Under the pieces are notes generated by a model that was given only the letters and a program-made list of their open reading frames with translations, was not told the origin of the DNA and did no database searches. A stretch of DNA of 64,000 nt from JAJCYL01 sp965206015 (GTDB lineage Bacteria > Bacteroidota > Bacteroidia > Cytophagales > Cyclobacteriaceae): the NCBI GenBank assembly GCA_965206015.1, contig CBDBIW010000014.1, positions 492,001 through 556,000 on the forward strand, given 5' to 3'. Made by a program: the position numbers and the translations under genes. Below, piece by piece: positions 1 to 8,975 of this stretch; the stretch's first letter is position 1; each line of letters begins with the position of its first letter.

Positions 1-645
1 GCGTTTGTCAGAGTGTGTTCAGGCAAATTTGCGAGAGGCAGCAATTACCATCATGTGAGGTTGGACAAGAAATTTCGTTTCTCAAACGCTACCGCTTTCA
101 TGGCTCAGGACAAAGAAACCATTGACGTTGCTTACCCTGGAGATATTGTGGGTCTCTACGATACGGGTAACCTGAAGATTGGAGATACTTTGAGCGAGCA
201 AAACGAAGGCTCATACAAAGGAATACCAAGCTTTTCCCCAGAAATCTTCCGAGAGGTAGTTAACCTGGATGCTATGAAATCAAAGCAGCTGGAAAAAGGC
301 CTCAAGCAATTAATGGACGAAGGTGTGGCGCAGATGTTTACCTATGAAATGGGGGCAAGGAAAGTAGTTGGAACGGTTGGCATTTTACAATTCGAAGTCA
401 TCCAGTATCGGTTGAAGAATGAATATGGTGCCACCTGCAAATTTGAATCTAGCAATCTTTACAAGTCCTGCTGGTTTGATAGCAAAGACGACAAAAAGCT
501 AAAACAATTTATCGACTCCAAACAAAGACATATTGCTAAAGACAAAGATGGCAAACAAGTTTTTATGGCCGAATCTAAAGCCTGGCTTCAAATGGTTCAG
601 GACAATTTTCCAGAAATCAATTTTCATTTCACCTCAGAATTTTAG
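1..645 (+). CDS. prfC: Peptide chain release factor 3, C-terminal part (5' end outside window)
   Basis: RF3 is the cytoplasmic translational GTPase that removes RF1/RF2 from the ribosome after termination. The frame is already open at base 1 (AFVRVCSGKF), so the gene begins upstream of the window and the in-frame GTG at 13 is not its start. What is left is the part after the GTPase domain: the beta-barrel domain (KFARGSNYHH, then FMAQDKETIDVAYPGDIVG) and the RF3 C-terminal domain (GILQFEVIQYRLKNEYG). It ends in TAG 75 bases before the iron transporter, with a likely operator between them, so the two are probably transcribed separately. Confidence 0.93.
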   Translation, partial: AFVRVCSGKFARGSNYHHVRLDKKFRFSNATAFMAQDKETIDVAYPGDIVGLYDTGNLKIGDTLSEQNEGSYKGIPSFSPEIFREVVNLDAMKSKQLEKGLKQLMDEGVAQMFTYEMGARKVVGTVGILQFEVIQYRLKNEYGATCKFESSNLYKSCWFDSKDDKKLKQFIDSKQRHIAKDKDGKQVFMAESKAWLQMVQDNFPEINFHFTSEF

Positions 646-665
646 CTCCTGACAAATACCATCTT

Positions 666-690
666 GTTATTTAGAATCAATCTAAATAAC
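666..690. promoter_or_regulatory. Perfect inverted repeat, likely Fur/DtxR-type operator of the iron transporter
   Basis: The arms GTTATTTAGA and TCTAAATAAC match perfectly around the 5-base centre ATCAA. The site lies 31 bases before the ATG of the ferric iron-binding protein and is not followed by a T run, so it is a poor terminator for prfC. The size and TTTAGA...TCTAAA pattern resemble operators of iron-dependent repressors. That it binds such a repressor is inferred from position and downstream genes. Confidence 0.5.
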
Positions 691-720
691 ATTGCAACCT
701 TCTTTTAAAATTCAGACAAG

Positions 721-1764
721 ATGAAAACATCTCAATTCCTATCTATTGCCCTCCTGGTCGCAATTTCAGCGTGTTCAGGTACTGAACAAAAAACTGAAGA
801 AGCCACTGAAGAGAAAGTGGTAAATCTCTATTCTCACCGTCATTACGATGCTGATAAAGAACTCTATAAAAAGTTTGAAGAAACTACCGGAATCAAGGTT
901 AATATCGTCCAGGCAAGTGCTGATGAATTGATCACGAGGATGGAAGCTGAGGGGCAAGATTCACCTGCTGACTTGCTATTGACTGTAGATGCAGGTCGTC
1001 TGCATCGAGCTCACGAAAAAGGCCTCTTTCAATCCATTAATTCAGAAACACTCAATCAAAACATTCCTTCGAAATTCAGAGAGCCGGAAGGCAATTGGTT
1101 TGGTTTGACTTACAGAGCCAGGATTGTGGTTTATGACAAAGACAAGGTTGATCCCGCACAATTATCGACTTATGAAGATCTGACAGACCCAAAATGGAAG
1201 GGTAAAATCATGATCAGGTCTTCTGGAAACATTTACAACCAATCATTACTGGCATCCATTGTAGCTGCAAATGGAAGAGAAGGTGCAAAAGAATGGACAA
1301 CTGGCGTAATGGCAAATTTTGCCAGGGACCCTCAGGGTAGTGATCGAGATCAAATGAAATCTATTGTGGCCGGTGAAGGTGAAATAGCCATTGTCAATAC
1401 TTATTATTTGGGACTCTTACTAAATTCATCCGACCCTGAAGAGGTGAAAGTTGGCAAGCAAATGAAAGTATTCTATCCTAACCAGGACGGTAGAGGAGCA
1501 CATATCAACGTAAGTGGAATTGGAGTTGCCAAATATGCTCCAAACAAAGAGAACGCCATCAAATTAGTGGAATTCTTGTCCGGGGAAGAGGCCCAAAAAG
1601 TATTCGCACAGATCAATTACGAATTTCCCGTGAATCCAAAAAATCAAGCATCGGCCCTTCTACAATCATGGGGTGAGTTTAAAGCAGATGAACTCAATTT
1701 GGCTGAATTGGGTAAAAACAACCGTGACGCGGTGATGATTTTTGATGAGGTGGGCTGGAAATAA
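721..1764 (+). CDS. Ferric iron ABC transporter, substrate-binding lipoprotein (FbpA/FutA type)
   Basis: Periplasmic binding protein that delivers Fe(III) to the permease encoded next. A lipoprotein signal covers about residues 1-19 (hydrophobic stretch ending ISACSG, so Cys is lipidated), followed by a Glu/Lys-rich linker and the two-lobe binding fold starting at VVNLYSHRHYDAD. The adjacent tyrosines in NTYYLG correspond to the paired Tyr iron ligands of the FbpA family. At 347 residues it is full length. It is first gene of a binding protein-permease-ATPase set on the plus strand, under the inverted repeat at 666-690. Thiamine or spermidine specificity is less likely given the Tyr pair and the overall FutA-like sequence. 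Confidence 0.88.
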   Translation: MKTSQFLSIALLVAISACSGTEQKTEEATEEKVVNLYSHRHYDADKELYKKFEETTGIKVNIVQASADELITRMEAEGQDSPADLLLTVDAGRLHRAHEKGLFQSINSETLNQNIPSKFREPEGNWFGLTYRARIVVYDKDKVDPAQLSTYEDLTDPKWKGKIMIRSSGNIYNQSLLASIVAANGREGAKEWTTGVMANFARDPQGSDRDQMKSIVAGEGEIAIVNTYYLGLLLNSSDPEEVKVGKQMKVFYPNQDGRGAHINVSGIGVAKYAPNKENAIKLVEFLSGEEAQKVFAQINYEFPVNPKNQASALLQSWGEFKADELNLAELGKNNRDAVMIFDEVGWK

Positions 1765-1781
1765 GATTATGGATTAAAGGA

Positions 1782-1813
1782 TTTGAAGATTTGGAATTAA
1801 TCGAATCTTCAAA
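1782..1813 (+). promoter_or_regulatory. Intercistronic hairpin between binding-protein and permease genes
   Basis: A perfect 10-base inverted repeat, TTTGAAGATT and AATCTTCAAA, with a 12-base loop, lies 18 bases after the binding-protein stop and 15 bases before the permease ATG. No U tract follows, so it is not a standard terminator. In many ABC operons such hairpins stabilise the upstream message, giving an excess of binding protein over permease; that role here is inferred. Confidence 0.5.
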
Positions 1814-1828
1814 CCTTCAAATACTATA

Positions 1829-3442
1829 ATGCATAAATTATCAGGGAGGAATTATAATCCGTGGACGGTCAATATAGTCTTGATCCTTGTCCTCATTTCA
1901 ATACCCATATTCATTATTTACACTGGATTAATTAACAGAAACAGTCCAACATGGAATCATATTACTTCAAACCTGCTTCCACAATACATTGCAAACACAT
2001 CATTTCTGGTTCTTGGAACAGTTGTTCTAACCTTGATTTTTGGCACACTTACCGCATGGTTTGTCGCTGCTTATGACTTCCCATTCAGAAAACAATTGAG
2101 CTGGCTACTGGTACTGCCCCTTACCATACCAACTTATATTGCCGCTTATGCCTACTCAGGTCTTTTTGAATACACCGGCCCAATTTTCAGTTTACTCAGG
2201 AACTCATTCAATCTTGAATTGAGCGGTTTAAATGTTAGAAATATTTATGGTGCCATAGTAGTGATCTCATCAGTGCTTTACCCCTATGTTTATATCGCTG
2301 CCAGAGCATCATTTCTTGTCGATTCCGGCCGACTGTTCGAAGCGGCCAGAACACTGGGGAGTACACCATTTTCCAACTTTTGGAAAATCGTGTTACCTGT
2401 ATCAAGACCGGCTATTGTTGCAGGTATGAGCCTTGTAATCATGGAGGTTTTGAACGAATATGGTGCTGTCAAATACTATGGTGTCACCACTTTTACAACA
2501 GGTATATTCAGAGCGTGGTTTTCGTTGGAAGATCTCCAGGCAGCCATCTGCCTTTCGGCACTGCTAATGACTTTTGTATTTGCCTTAATCATCGCGGAAA
2601 GGTTACAGCGTGGAAAAAGGCAGTTTAAAAGTGGAACTGGGAATTCCCCATTGAGCAGATATCGTCTTAATGGAACCTCCAAATACTTAGCGTTTTTGGT
2701 ATGTTTAATCCCCGTTGTAGCTGGATTCCTTTTCCCCATTCTCCAATTGTTTTACTGGGGAACATTCACTTTTGGTAAAGTTATAGGTGACGATTTTGCA
2801 CCATTGATTGCCAATAGTTTTTCGCTGTCATTTATGGCTGCACTTTTATGCGTTGCAATCTCTGTTGTACTTGTTTATTCAGTCCGCTTGAGTAGAAATA
2901 ATCAATCAGAAATTTTTGGCCAAATTGCATCATTGGGCTATTCCATTCCCGGCGCAGCGATGGCGGTTGGGATAATGATGACCACATTGTTTATTGACCA
3001 GGCCGTATTGAGGACTCTAAACTTCTCGACCGGATTAGTACTTACCGGGAGCATGTTTGCCCTGCTATATGCTTACATTATTCGGTATTTAGCTGTGGGC
3101 TATAATCCAATTGATAGTGGGTTCAAGAAGATTGCTTTTTCATTAACGGAGGTGTCAAGAACATTGGGAATTAGCCCCCTTCAAAGTCTGTTTTCAATAA
3201 ATTTACCCCTGCTCAAGCCAGCCCTGTGGAGTGCATTATTGCTGGTTTTTGTGGATGTGATGAAAGAACTTCCGTTGACACTTATTCTACGACCGTTTAA
3301 TTATGAGACACTGGCTACAAGGGCATTTCGGTATGCAAACGATGAAATGGTTCCAGAGTCCGCACCAGTATCATTGGTTATTATTGCAACAGCTTTGATA
3401 CCAATTATACTCCTGAATAGAAAAATAGACCAGGTTCAATAG
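1829..3442 (+). CDS. Ferric iron ABC transporter, fused permease (FbpB type)
   Basis: Inner-membrane channel of the iron importer. It is a 537-residue tandem-fused permease with two homologous halves of about six membrane segments each. Each half carries the EAA coupling loop that docks on the ATPase: EAARTLGSTPFSNFWKIVLP in the first half and EVSRTLGISPLQSLFSINLP in the second. Fused permeases of this size are the norm for FbpB/SfuB transporters. The stop codon TAG shares its last base with the GTG start of the ATPase gene, showing translational coupling. Confidence 0.9.
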   Translation: MHKLSGRNYNPWTVNIVLILVLISIPIFIIYTGLINRNSPTWNHITSNLLPQYIANTSFLVLGTVVLTLIFGTLTAWFVAAYDFPFRKQLSWLLVLPLTIPTYIAAYAYSGLFEYTGPIFSLLRNSFNLELSGLNVRNIYGAIVVISSVLYPYVYIAARASFLVDSGRLFEAARTLGSTPFSNFWKIVLPVSRPAIVAGMSLVIMEVLNEYGAVKYYGVTTFTTGIFRAWFSLEDLQAAICLSALLMTFVFALIIAERLQRGKRQFKSGTGNSPLSRYRLNGTSKYLAFLVCLIPVVAGFLFPILQLFYWGTFTFGKVIGDDFAPLIANSFSLSFMAALLCVAISVVLVYSVRLSRNNQSEIFGQIASLGYSIPGAAMAVGIMMTTLFIDQAVLRTLNFSTGLVLTGSMFALLYAYIIRYLAVGYNPIDSGFKKIAFSLTEVSRTLGISPLQSLFSINLPLLKPALWSALLLVFVDVMKELPLTLILRPFNYETLATRAFRYANDEMVPESAPVSLVIIATALIPIILLNRKIDQVQ

Positions 3443-4170
3443 TGGGCAACGTCATCATTCACGATATCTATCACCATTACAATGTCAATTCATTCGAATT
3501 GAACATAGAACATCTTGAGGTACAAGATGGCCAAACGGTTGCCCTTGTTGGTGAAAGTGGCTGTGGTAAAACAACTTTACTTCGAGCTATCGCTGGACTT
3601 GAATGTCCTTCAAGGGGTAAGATTCAAATTGGTGATCATGAGGTTTGTAGTCAATCAATCTTTCTGCCACCTGAAAAAAGGAATGTTGGTCTTGTCTTCC
3701 AGGATTATGCTCTTTTCCCACATCTTACGGTTAAAAAAAATATTGAATTTGGTCTTAAGAAATTGGCAATAGAAGATAAGAAATTGCGTTTGCAGGAAAT
3801 TATTGATCTCACCAATCTCGAGGAGTTCATTGATCGATATCCGCATGAACTATCTGGCGGACAACAACAACGAGTTGCAATTGCAAGAGTACTGGTTTGC
3901 CAGCCAAAAGTGCTCCTACTCGATGAGCCATTCAGCAATATGGACGAACCTCTGAAGGTGAAAGTCCGCTCAGAAATCAAGGTTCTGATTACAACGAGCA
4001 AGACCACCACTATTCTTGTAAGTCATGACATTAGAGATGCGTTTGCAATAGCTGATTCTATTGTGATCCTTAAAAATGGTAAAATAGAACAAATTGGTAC
4101 TGAAGATGAATTAAAGAGCAAGCCTCAGAACGATTACGTTAAAGAATTGGTGACCACCAATCCTGTTTAG
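3442..4170 (+). CDS. Ferric iron ABC transporter, ATP-binding protein (FbpC type)
   Basis: Cytoplasmic ATPase that powers the permease. All ABC motifs are present in order: Walker A GESGCGKTT, Q-loop VFQDYALFPH, signature LSGGQQQR, Walker B VLLLDEPF and the H-loop SHDIRDA. At 242 residues it lacks the C-terminal regulatory (TOBE) domain of longer FbpC/PotA proteins. The GTG start overlaps the permease stop by one base, and no better start lies nearby. It is the last gene of the set; the next gene follows 93 bases downstream and is unrelated. Confidence 0.92.
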   Translation: MGNVIIHDIYHHYNVNSFELNIEHLEVQDGQTVALVGESGCGKTTLLRAIAGLECPSRGKIQIGDHEVCSQSIFLPPEKRNVGLVFQDYALFPHLTVKKNIEFGLKKLAIEDKKLRLQEIIDLTNLEEFIDRYPHELSGGQQQRVAIARVLVCQPKVLLLDEPFSNMDEPLKVKVRSEIKVLITTSKTTTILVSHDIRDAFAIADSIVILKNGKIEQIGTEDELKSKPQNDYVKELVTTNPV

Positions 4171-4263
4171 CTACCAATAGTGCTCTGTTGTCTCCATTTT
4201 CCCTATTTTTAAGAAGTTAATAACCATTAGAATCACAAACTGGACCAAGATTTTGATCACTCT

Positions 4264-4592
4264 ATGAGTTCATCGAATGAAGCACTTCTGGAAAAACTGC
4301 GATCAGAAGTGGAGGATAATCTAAAGAATGAGCAGTTTGGAGTAGAAGAACTAGCCGACAAGGCAGGTATGAGTCGCTCCCACCTGCATCGGAAACTGCA
4401 AGAAGCCACTGGTCAATCCATAAGTCAGTTTATACGGAAGTATCGATTGAAGAAAGCTATTGAAATTCCCCAAGGCGAAGAAATTACCGCTTCTGAAGTC
4501 CGCCTACCAGGTAAGGTTTTGGTAGTGCCACTGATTTCACTAAATCATTGACTGACTTTTACGGTTATCCACCTGGGGAAGCCAAAACATAG
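4264..4592 (+). pseudogene. AraC-family helix-turn-helix fragment, frameshifted
   Basis: The first 75 or so codons encode an AraC-type DNA-binding domain (ELADKAGMSRSHLHRKLQEA, then SQFIRKYRLKKAIE). After EITASEV the frame fails. Removing one extra C near 4500 and one extra A near 4514 restores AYQVGFGSATDFTKSLTDF and then GYPPGEAKT with a stop at 4590-4592, which is the expected second helix-turn-helix of the family. Two single-base insertions therefore broke it. No sensor domain precedes it, so either the gene was a stand-alone domain or the 5' part was lost. Indel sequencing error is the alternative explanation. Confidence 0.75.
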
Positions 4593-4646
4593 AAACGAGT
4601 CAACTTCAAACAATGCTCAAATCAAATCCCAGGAAAGAACTAATTA

Positions 4647-4880
4647 AGACCGTTGCAAAAGTCACTGATTGAATTTTAAGAGTCGAGATTTGTAATTTTT
4701 GGATTTAGACAGTTATAGTACCTGTTTCTTTGTCTGCCCCATTAGCTCTAATTGATCTGTTTGAGCACCTTTTGCCCTCTTATTTCGCTGTGTTACACAG
4801 CATTGGACACAATTATCCCAGGTGAGCGGTATAAATTATAACATAGTGGCCTCCATTAGATTATGTGTTTCGTTCTATCT
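4647..4880. mobile_element. IS5-family remnant, one end only
   Basis: The end sequence AGACCGTTGCAAAAG at 4647-4661 is identical to the left end of the IS5-type element at 30351. About 150 bases further, TTATCCCAGGTGAGCGGTAT matches the 3' end region of that same element (near 30503) almost base for base. No transposase frame survives and the right boundary is uncertain. The rest of the 394-base gap between the AraC fragment and the thioredoxin gene shows nothing recognisable. Confidence 0.6.
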
Positions 4881-4985
4881 GTTATCCACGGTTGAGCAGG
4901 AGCAGGATTATACCACTCTTGAGCAGTTGCCTAAAAACAAATGATCAGGTAAATTAGACTGAAAGGAGCCCAGTGCATGGCTTTA

Positions 4986-5450
4986 TTACTTATTGAAATT
5001 CTCCAAGGTCTTGAGGAATTGAGCCGCATTTTGATACCCGGCAACGGGCTTTACTTTTTTAAAGCTTTCGTCAATGAAAACAATCGTTGGTAGCCCCTGA
5101 ACCTTGAACGATTTCACCAGTTCTCGTTCAGTGAGTGTTTGGCCATTGAATGTAATGGGGTTGTGGCTTTCGGCATCGATTCTAACGGCATAGTAATTTT
5201 CATTTATGTAATTTGAAACTTTGCTGTTGGTGAATGTTTTACGATCCATAATCTTACACCAACCACACCATTCGGCGTAAATGTCGATAAACACCTTGCG
5301 AGGATTACTTTTGACCAACTCCTGGGCTTCTTCAATTGAGACCCAGTTGATTTCGGTTTCATCGGAATTATGCAGGACGGAGTCATTTGCTCGGAAAGAC
5401 ATGAGGTACAAGACTGCGGCTGCAAGTACTGCCAATTGAAGTTTTATCAT
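4986..5450 (-). CDS. Exported thioredoxin-fold protein with WCGWCK active site
   Basis: A 154-residue protein with an N-terminal hydrophobic segment (about residues 4-18, signal peptide or anchor) and a thioredoxin fold. The redox motif WCGWCK is at about residues 61-66, and the cis-proline region reads GLPTIVF. Such proteins reduce or isomerise disulfides, or keep cytochrome-maturation partners reduced, on the periplasmic side. The CGWC variant is typical of the thioredoxin_7/DUF255-like group of Bacteroidota. It stands alone on the minus strand, so its partner cannot be deduced. Confidence 0.82.
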   Translation of the reverse strand: MIKLQLAVLAAAVLYLMSFRANDSVLHNSDETEINWVSIEEAQELVKSNPRKVFIDIYAEWCGWCKIMDRKTFTNSKVSNYINENYYAVRIDAESHNPITFNGQTLTERELVKSFKVQGLPTIVFIDESFKKVKPVAGYQNAAQFLKTLENFNK

Positions 5451-5526
5451 TTCGCTTTTATTAAATCAAATAACTGTTCTCTATTTCCGTCATTAAGCAC
5501 TCTTTAAAATTCCTGCCTATAGAAAT

Positions 5527-5754
5527 CTATTTATTCCCAATCACAACTACATTGCCATTAATGGTATTTATATACTTTAAGTTCACTATAAATGATTTAT
5601 GTATCTTCATAAAATGGCTGGAAGGTAGATGGGCCTCCCAATGCTTCATGGCTTGCAAAATTAGATGAGTAGTAGACTCAGTTACAATTTTAACGTAGTC
5701 CTGAATACCTTCTATATAAATTAACGTGAGTTCGGGGTAAAGAGAGATCATCAA
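5527..5754 (-). pseudogene. LytTR DNA-binding domain, 3' fragment cut by an IS
   Basis: The protein from TLIYIEGIQDYVKI to the end (SSHFMKIHKSFIVNLKYINT, then NGNVVVIGNK) is the LytTR DNA-binding domain found at the C-terminus of LytR/AlgR response regulators. The part before it, MMISLYPEL, is encoded by the adjoining insertion-sequence end, so the receiver domain and the start of LytTR have been lost. Nothing on the far side of the element (beyond 6351) looks like the missing receiver domain, so more than simple insertion took place. Confidence 0.78.
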
Positions 5755-6351
5755 GGCGGGAAAAGCTGTTCAAAATCCGTATAGTCGAGTTTGATTGCAG
5801 GTTTTTTCTCAGTGAAATTGTAAGCCATTAATGCTGAGAAAAGCTTGTTAAGGAAATTGTAAGGACGTCTGTGTCTTGAATGCTTCGACCTGAAATATGT
5901 TTTTGAGCTGGTCAATACTGGTTTTACAAATAGCTCTTTTACCAGGTAGTACAGCATCCATCATGGGTGTGATTGATGAAGATTTCACATTCGGTTTGAG
6001 TTTTGTGACCAGACGTACCCCCTGGAAGAAAAGGTTTTTTTTTAAAAAGTTCCTTACTGATATACCCTTTGTCACCAAAAAGCTTTCCAAAAAGCTTGTT
6101 GATAAACCGTTCAATTGTAAGAGGCTTACGGGCGTCCACATTACCAGGGGGAAGCATAAAATCTGCGATTTCACCTGTATCGGCAGGCAAAAATCGTCAA
6201 TGGAACAGAAAATTCCGGTAAGTTTATCAGCAGATAACATGGGCAGGGTTTTAGTTTAATATATTGAAATGCAGTGTTTTAATATGCTAAAAATCTGCCT
6301 CTTTTCCTGTCAGAAAAGCCTCATTCTTATATCGAACTCACGTTAAATTAT
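5716..6351 (-). mobile_element. IS982-family element, internally deleted
   Basis: Bounded by inverted ends sharing TTAACGTGAGTTCG (left at about 5722-5735, right as its reverse complement at about 6332-6347). It carries minus-strand IS982-type transposase pieces. At about 630 bases it is clearly shorter than the roughly 1 kb usual for the family. It sits inside a LytTR gene. Confidence 0.7.
5751..6240 (-). pseudogene. IS982-family transposase, deleted and frameshifted
   Basis: The frame starts with the IS982 N-terminus (MLSADKLTGIFCSIDDFC). It then jumps straight to the late catalytic region, which is spread over three frames: GEIADFMLPPGNVDARKP with KLFGDKGYISKELF, next IDQLKNIFQVEAFK, next SKHSRHRRPYNFLNKLFSAL. 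About 150 central residues, including the first catalytic Asp region, are absent. The plus-strand frame covering the same bases is only a shadow of this gene. Confidence 0.75.
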
Positions 6352-6498
6352 ATAAAAGGGTGCCGTAGCTCCCACCTTTTCAACTTCAGGCTCAATGTGC
6401 CAATATTTTACCGGTGTGTCAAGCATCAAGAAATAAGTTTTAAATTTTTGCAACCTTTCCTTCTTCCCTAGGTACTCTATAAAATAAACCGACATTCA
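6352..6498. other. Intergenic stretch with an unassigned 28-codon minus-strand tail
   Basis: On the minus strand an open stretch reading DTPVKYWHIEPEVEKVGAT and ending APFYII with a TAA stop abuts the IS982 end. It could be the C-terminus of a lost gene but matches no family I know. No clear promoter was seen for the downstream permease gene. Confidence 0.25.
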
Positions 6499-8856
6499 AT
6501 GCTTCGAAATTACCTGCTAGTCACCCTTAGAACTTTAAGGAAACAAAAGCTCTTTTCCATTATTAACATCCTGGGATTGACCATAGGTATGTCAACTTCG
6601 GTATTGATCCTAATGTGGGTTCAGGATGAATTGAGTTACGATGACTTCCACCAAGACCTGGGTCAGATTTATCGGGTTTATGAATGGCAACACTACAGCG
6701 GAGGAAACAGCTTTCCAACTTATTCCACTCCCGGAGCACTGGCACCGGCTTTAATCGCCGATTATCCTGAAATTGAGGCCTCAGCACAGTTTTCCCCCAT
6801 CTGGTCCAACGTAGTTTTCAATTATGATAATAAGATCTTCAATGAAGATAAAGGTTACTTCACCGGACAGGATGTCTTTAAAATATTTGCTTTCGACTTT
6901 ATCATCGGACAGAGTGACGGTGCCTTGACCAGGCCACACACCATAGTCATCAACCGAAGTCTGGCAGCACGCTACTTCGGTTCAGACTGGGAAGCAAAGA
7001 CCGTACTTGGTGAGAACATTCTCCTATCCAACAATTGGCAATACGAAGTAACGGCGGTGGTGGAAAACTACCCGTCCAATTCAATTTTTGATTTCACTTT
7101 CATGGTTCCCTTTGAGTCGCTGGGAGAAATGTGGAACTGGGACACATTTATGGAATGGGGTAGCAACTACACCAATACGTATATCAAACTAAGTGCCGGA
7201 GCAGATGCCGAGGCATTGGGAAAAAAGATGGTCGATTATATCAAAGACAAGGAGGAAGATTCGGTGATTGACCTCCACCTCTATCAATTTACCCAATCCT
7301 ACTTATATCGCATTAGTGGCGGTGGTCGCATTCAATATGTTCGTATTTTTTCAGCCATTGCTATCTTCATTCTGCTAATTGCCTGTATTAATTTCATGAA
7401 TCTGGCTACCGCAAAGTCAGGTATCCGATCGAAAGAAGTGGGTATCCGAAAATCAATCGGTGCGTACAAACATCATTTAGTCATTCAGTTCCTGTTAGAA
7501 TCTGTCGCGATGGCAGTTATTGCCCTCCTACTTACATTGGTAGTGATTCATCTACTGCTTCCGTCTTTCAATGATTTAACCAATAAGTCCATCCGAATAG
7601 ATGTAACAGCCTGGTCTTATATAGTGGGTCTCATTGGTATCACCTTTTTCACAGGCATCTTGGCGGGCAGTTATCCCGCCTTTTACATTTCAGCTTTCAA
7701 ACCAACAGAGGTCTTAAAAGGGGTAGTGCAACTGAAAGGTGCCACCTTAAGGAAAGCACTAGTCATTCTTCAATTTTCCCTCTCTGTAATATTGATTGTA
7801 AGTACAATAGTGATCAATAAACAACTCTTCCACATCCAAAACCAGGAAATCGGATACCAGAAGGACAACGTCATATATTTTGAGATCAGCGACAATTTTG
7901 ATCGCAGGTATCCCTTGCTGAAAAATCAATTCCGTCAAATCCCGGAAGTAGTGAATGTTTCTGCAAGCATGCAGCTCCCTGTGGATGTAGGCAACTCTAC
8001 TTCAAATATCTCCTGGCCAGGTAAGGACCCCAACGATGTGATATTGATTAATATCATGATGGTTGACTATGATTATATCAATACCCTGAACATGCAGTTG
8101 GCAGAAGGGCGAGACTTTTCTACCAAATTCTCGTCAGACACCGCCAACTTCCTGGTCAATGAAACTTTCGCCAAATTGATTAATGAAAACGGGGCATTAG
8201 ATACCAAACTGGAGATGTGGGGAGAAAGTGGCAATGTCGTCGGTGTGGTAAAAGACTTCAATTTTCGTCCCCTGACAGACGAAATAGAACCTATGATATT
8301 CAGATGTGATCCAGGGCTTCTCAGTATCTTCACCGTTCGACTGAAGGGTGCTAATTTTTCACAAGTCAGTTCACAAATGGAAGAAATCTGGAAAAACGTA
8401 AACCCCGATCTTCCATTTGAGTTTCACTTTCTTGACAAACAATTTGACGACCTCTACCAGGCCGAAATCATGACTGGCAAACTGTTTAACATCTTTTCCG
8501 GTCTGGCCATTTTCATTTCCTGCCTTGGATTATTTGGCTTGGCCACCTTTACCTCAGAACAAATGAAAAAAGAGATTGGGGTGAGAAAAGTATTAGGTGC
8601 TTCCATACAAAACATTGTGATGCTCTTTTCTAAAATATTCACCAAATGGGTTATTATTTCAAACCTCATAGCCCTTCCTATTGCTTATTATGCTACGAAT
8701 CTCTGGCTGGAAGACTACGCCTATCGCATCTACATTGACGGTTGGATGCTGGGCTCTGCCACTGGCGTCTCCCTTTTTATCGCATTAAGTACGATTATCT
8801 ATCAATCATTAAGGACAGCTGTTTCAAATCCGGTAGATGCTTTAAGAAGTGAGTAA
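6499..8856 (+). CDS. MacB/FtsX-like ABC transporter permease
   Basis: A 785-residue inner-membrane protein of the duplicated type common in Bacteroidota. An N-terminal membrane helix (about residues 20-40) is followed by a large periplasmic MacB core domain, three membrane segments containing the FtsX signature (KSGIRSKEVGIRKSIGAYK), a second periplasmic domain and a second FtsX segment (SEQMKKEIGVRKVLGAS). These proteins pair with a separate MacB-type ATPase in export or mechanical signalling. No ATPase gene lies nearby, as is usual for scattered members. It ends NPVDALRSE, the standard terminus. The same terminus survives as debris at 21468-21605. Confidence 0.88.
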   Translation: MLRNYLLVTLRTLRKQKLFSIINILGLTIGMSTSVLILMWVQDELSYDDFHQDLGQIYRVYEWQHYSGGNSFPTYSTPGALAPALIADYPEIEASAQFSPIWSNVVFNYDNKIFNEDKGYFTGQDVFKIFAFDFIIGQSDGALTRPHTIVINRSLAARYFGSDWEAKTVLGENILLSNNWQYEVTAVVENYPSNSIFDFTFMVPFESLGEMWNWDTFMEWGSNYTNTYIKLSAGADAEALGKKMVDYIKDKEEDSVIDLHLYQFTQSYLYRISGGGRIQYVRIFSAIAIFILLIACINFMNLATAKSGIRSKEVGIRKSIGAYKHHLVIQFLLESVAMAVIALLLTLVVIHLLLPSFNDLTNKSIRIDVTAWSYIVGLIGITFFTGILAGSYPAFYISAFKPTEVLKGVVQLKGATLRKALVILQFSLSVILIVSTIVINKQLFHIQNQEIGYQKDNVIYFEISDNFDRRYPLLKNQFRQIPEVVNVSASMQLPVDVGNSTSNISWPGKDPNDVILINIMMVDYDYINTLNMQLAEGRDFSTKFSSDTANFLVNETFAKLINENGALDTKLEMWGESGNVVGVVKDFNFRPLTDEIEPMIFRCDPGLLSIFTVRLKGANFSQVSSQMEEIWKNVNPDLPFEFHFLDKQFDDLYQAEIMTGKLFNIFSGLAIFISCLGLFGLATFTSEQMKKEIGVRKVLGASIQNIVMLFSKIFTKWVIISNLIALPIAYYATNLWLEDYAYRIYIDGWMLGSATGVSLFIALSTIIYQSLRTAVSNPVDALRSE

Positions 8857-8975
8857 AATCCCTAAAGGAAGTACTCCATATCTGAAAATTTCAACTATGT
8901 CAAAAAATTCGATGGAAAATCCAAATCTGAGACGAGAATTCTTTTAATTGCTGTTTAAAGTTGAAATCTAAGTGA

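Noticed and set aside
5897..6259. 120-codon plus-strand open frame over the IS982 remnant
   Set aside because: It is antisense to readable IS982 transposase pieces and its protein has no coding character.
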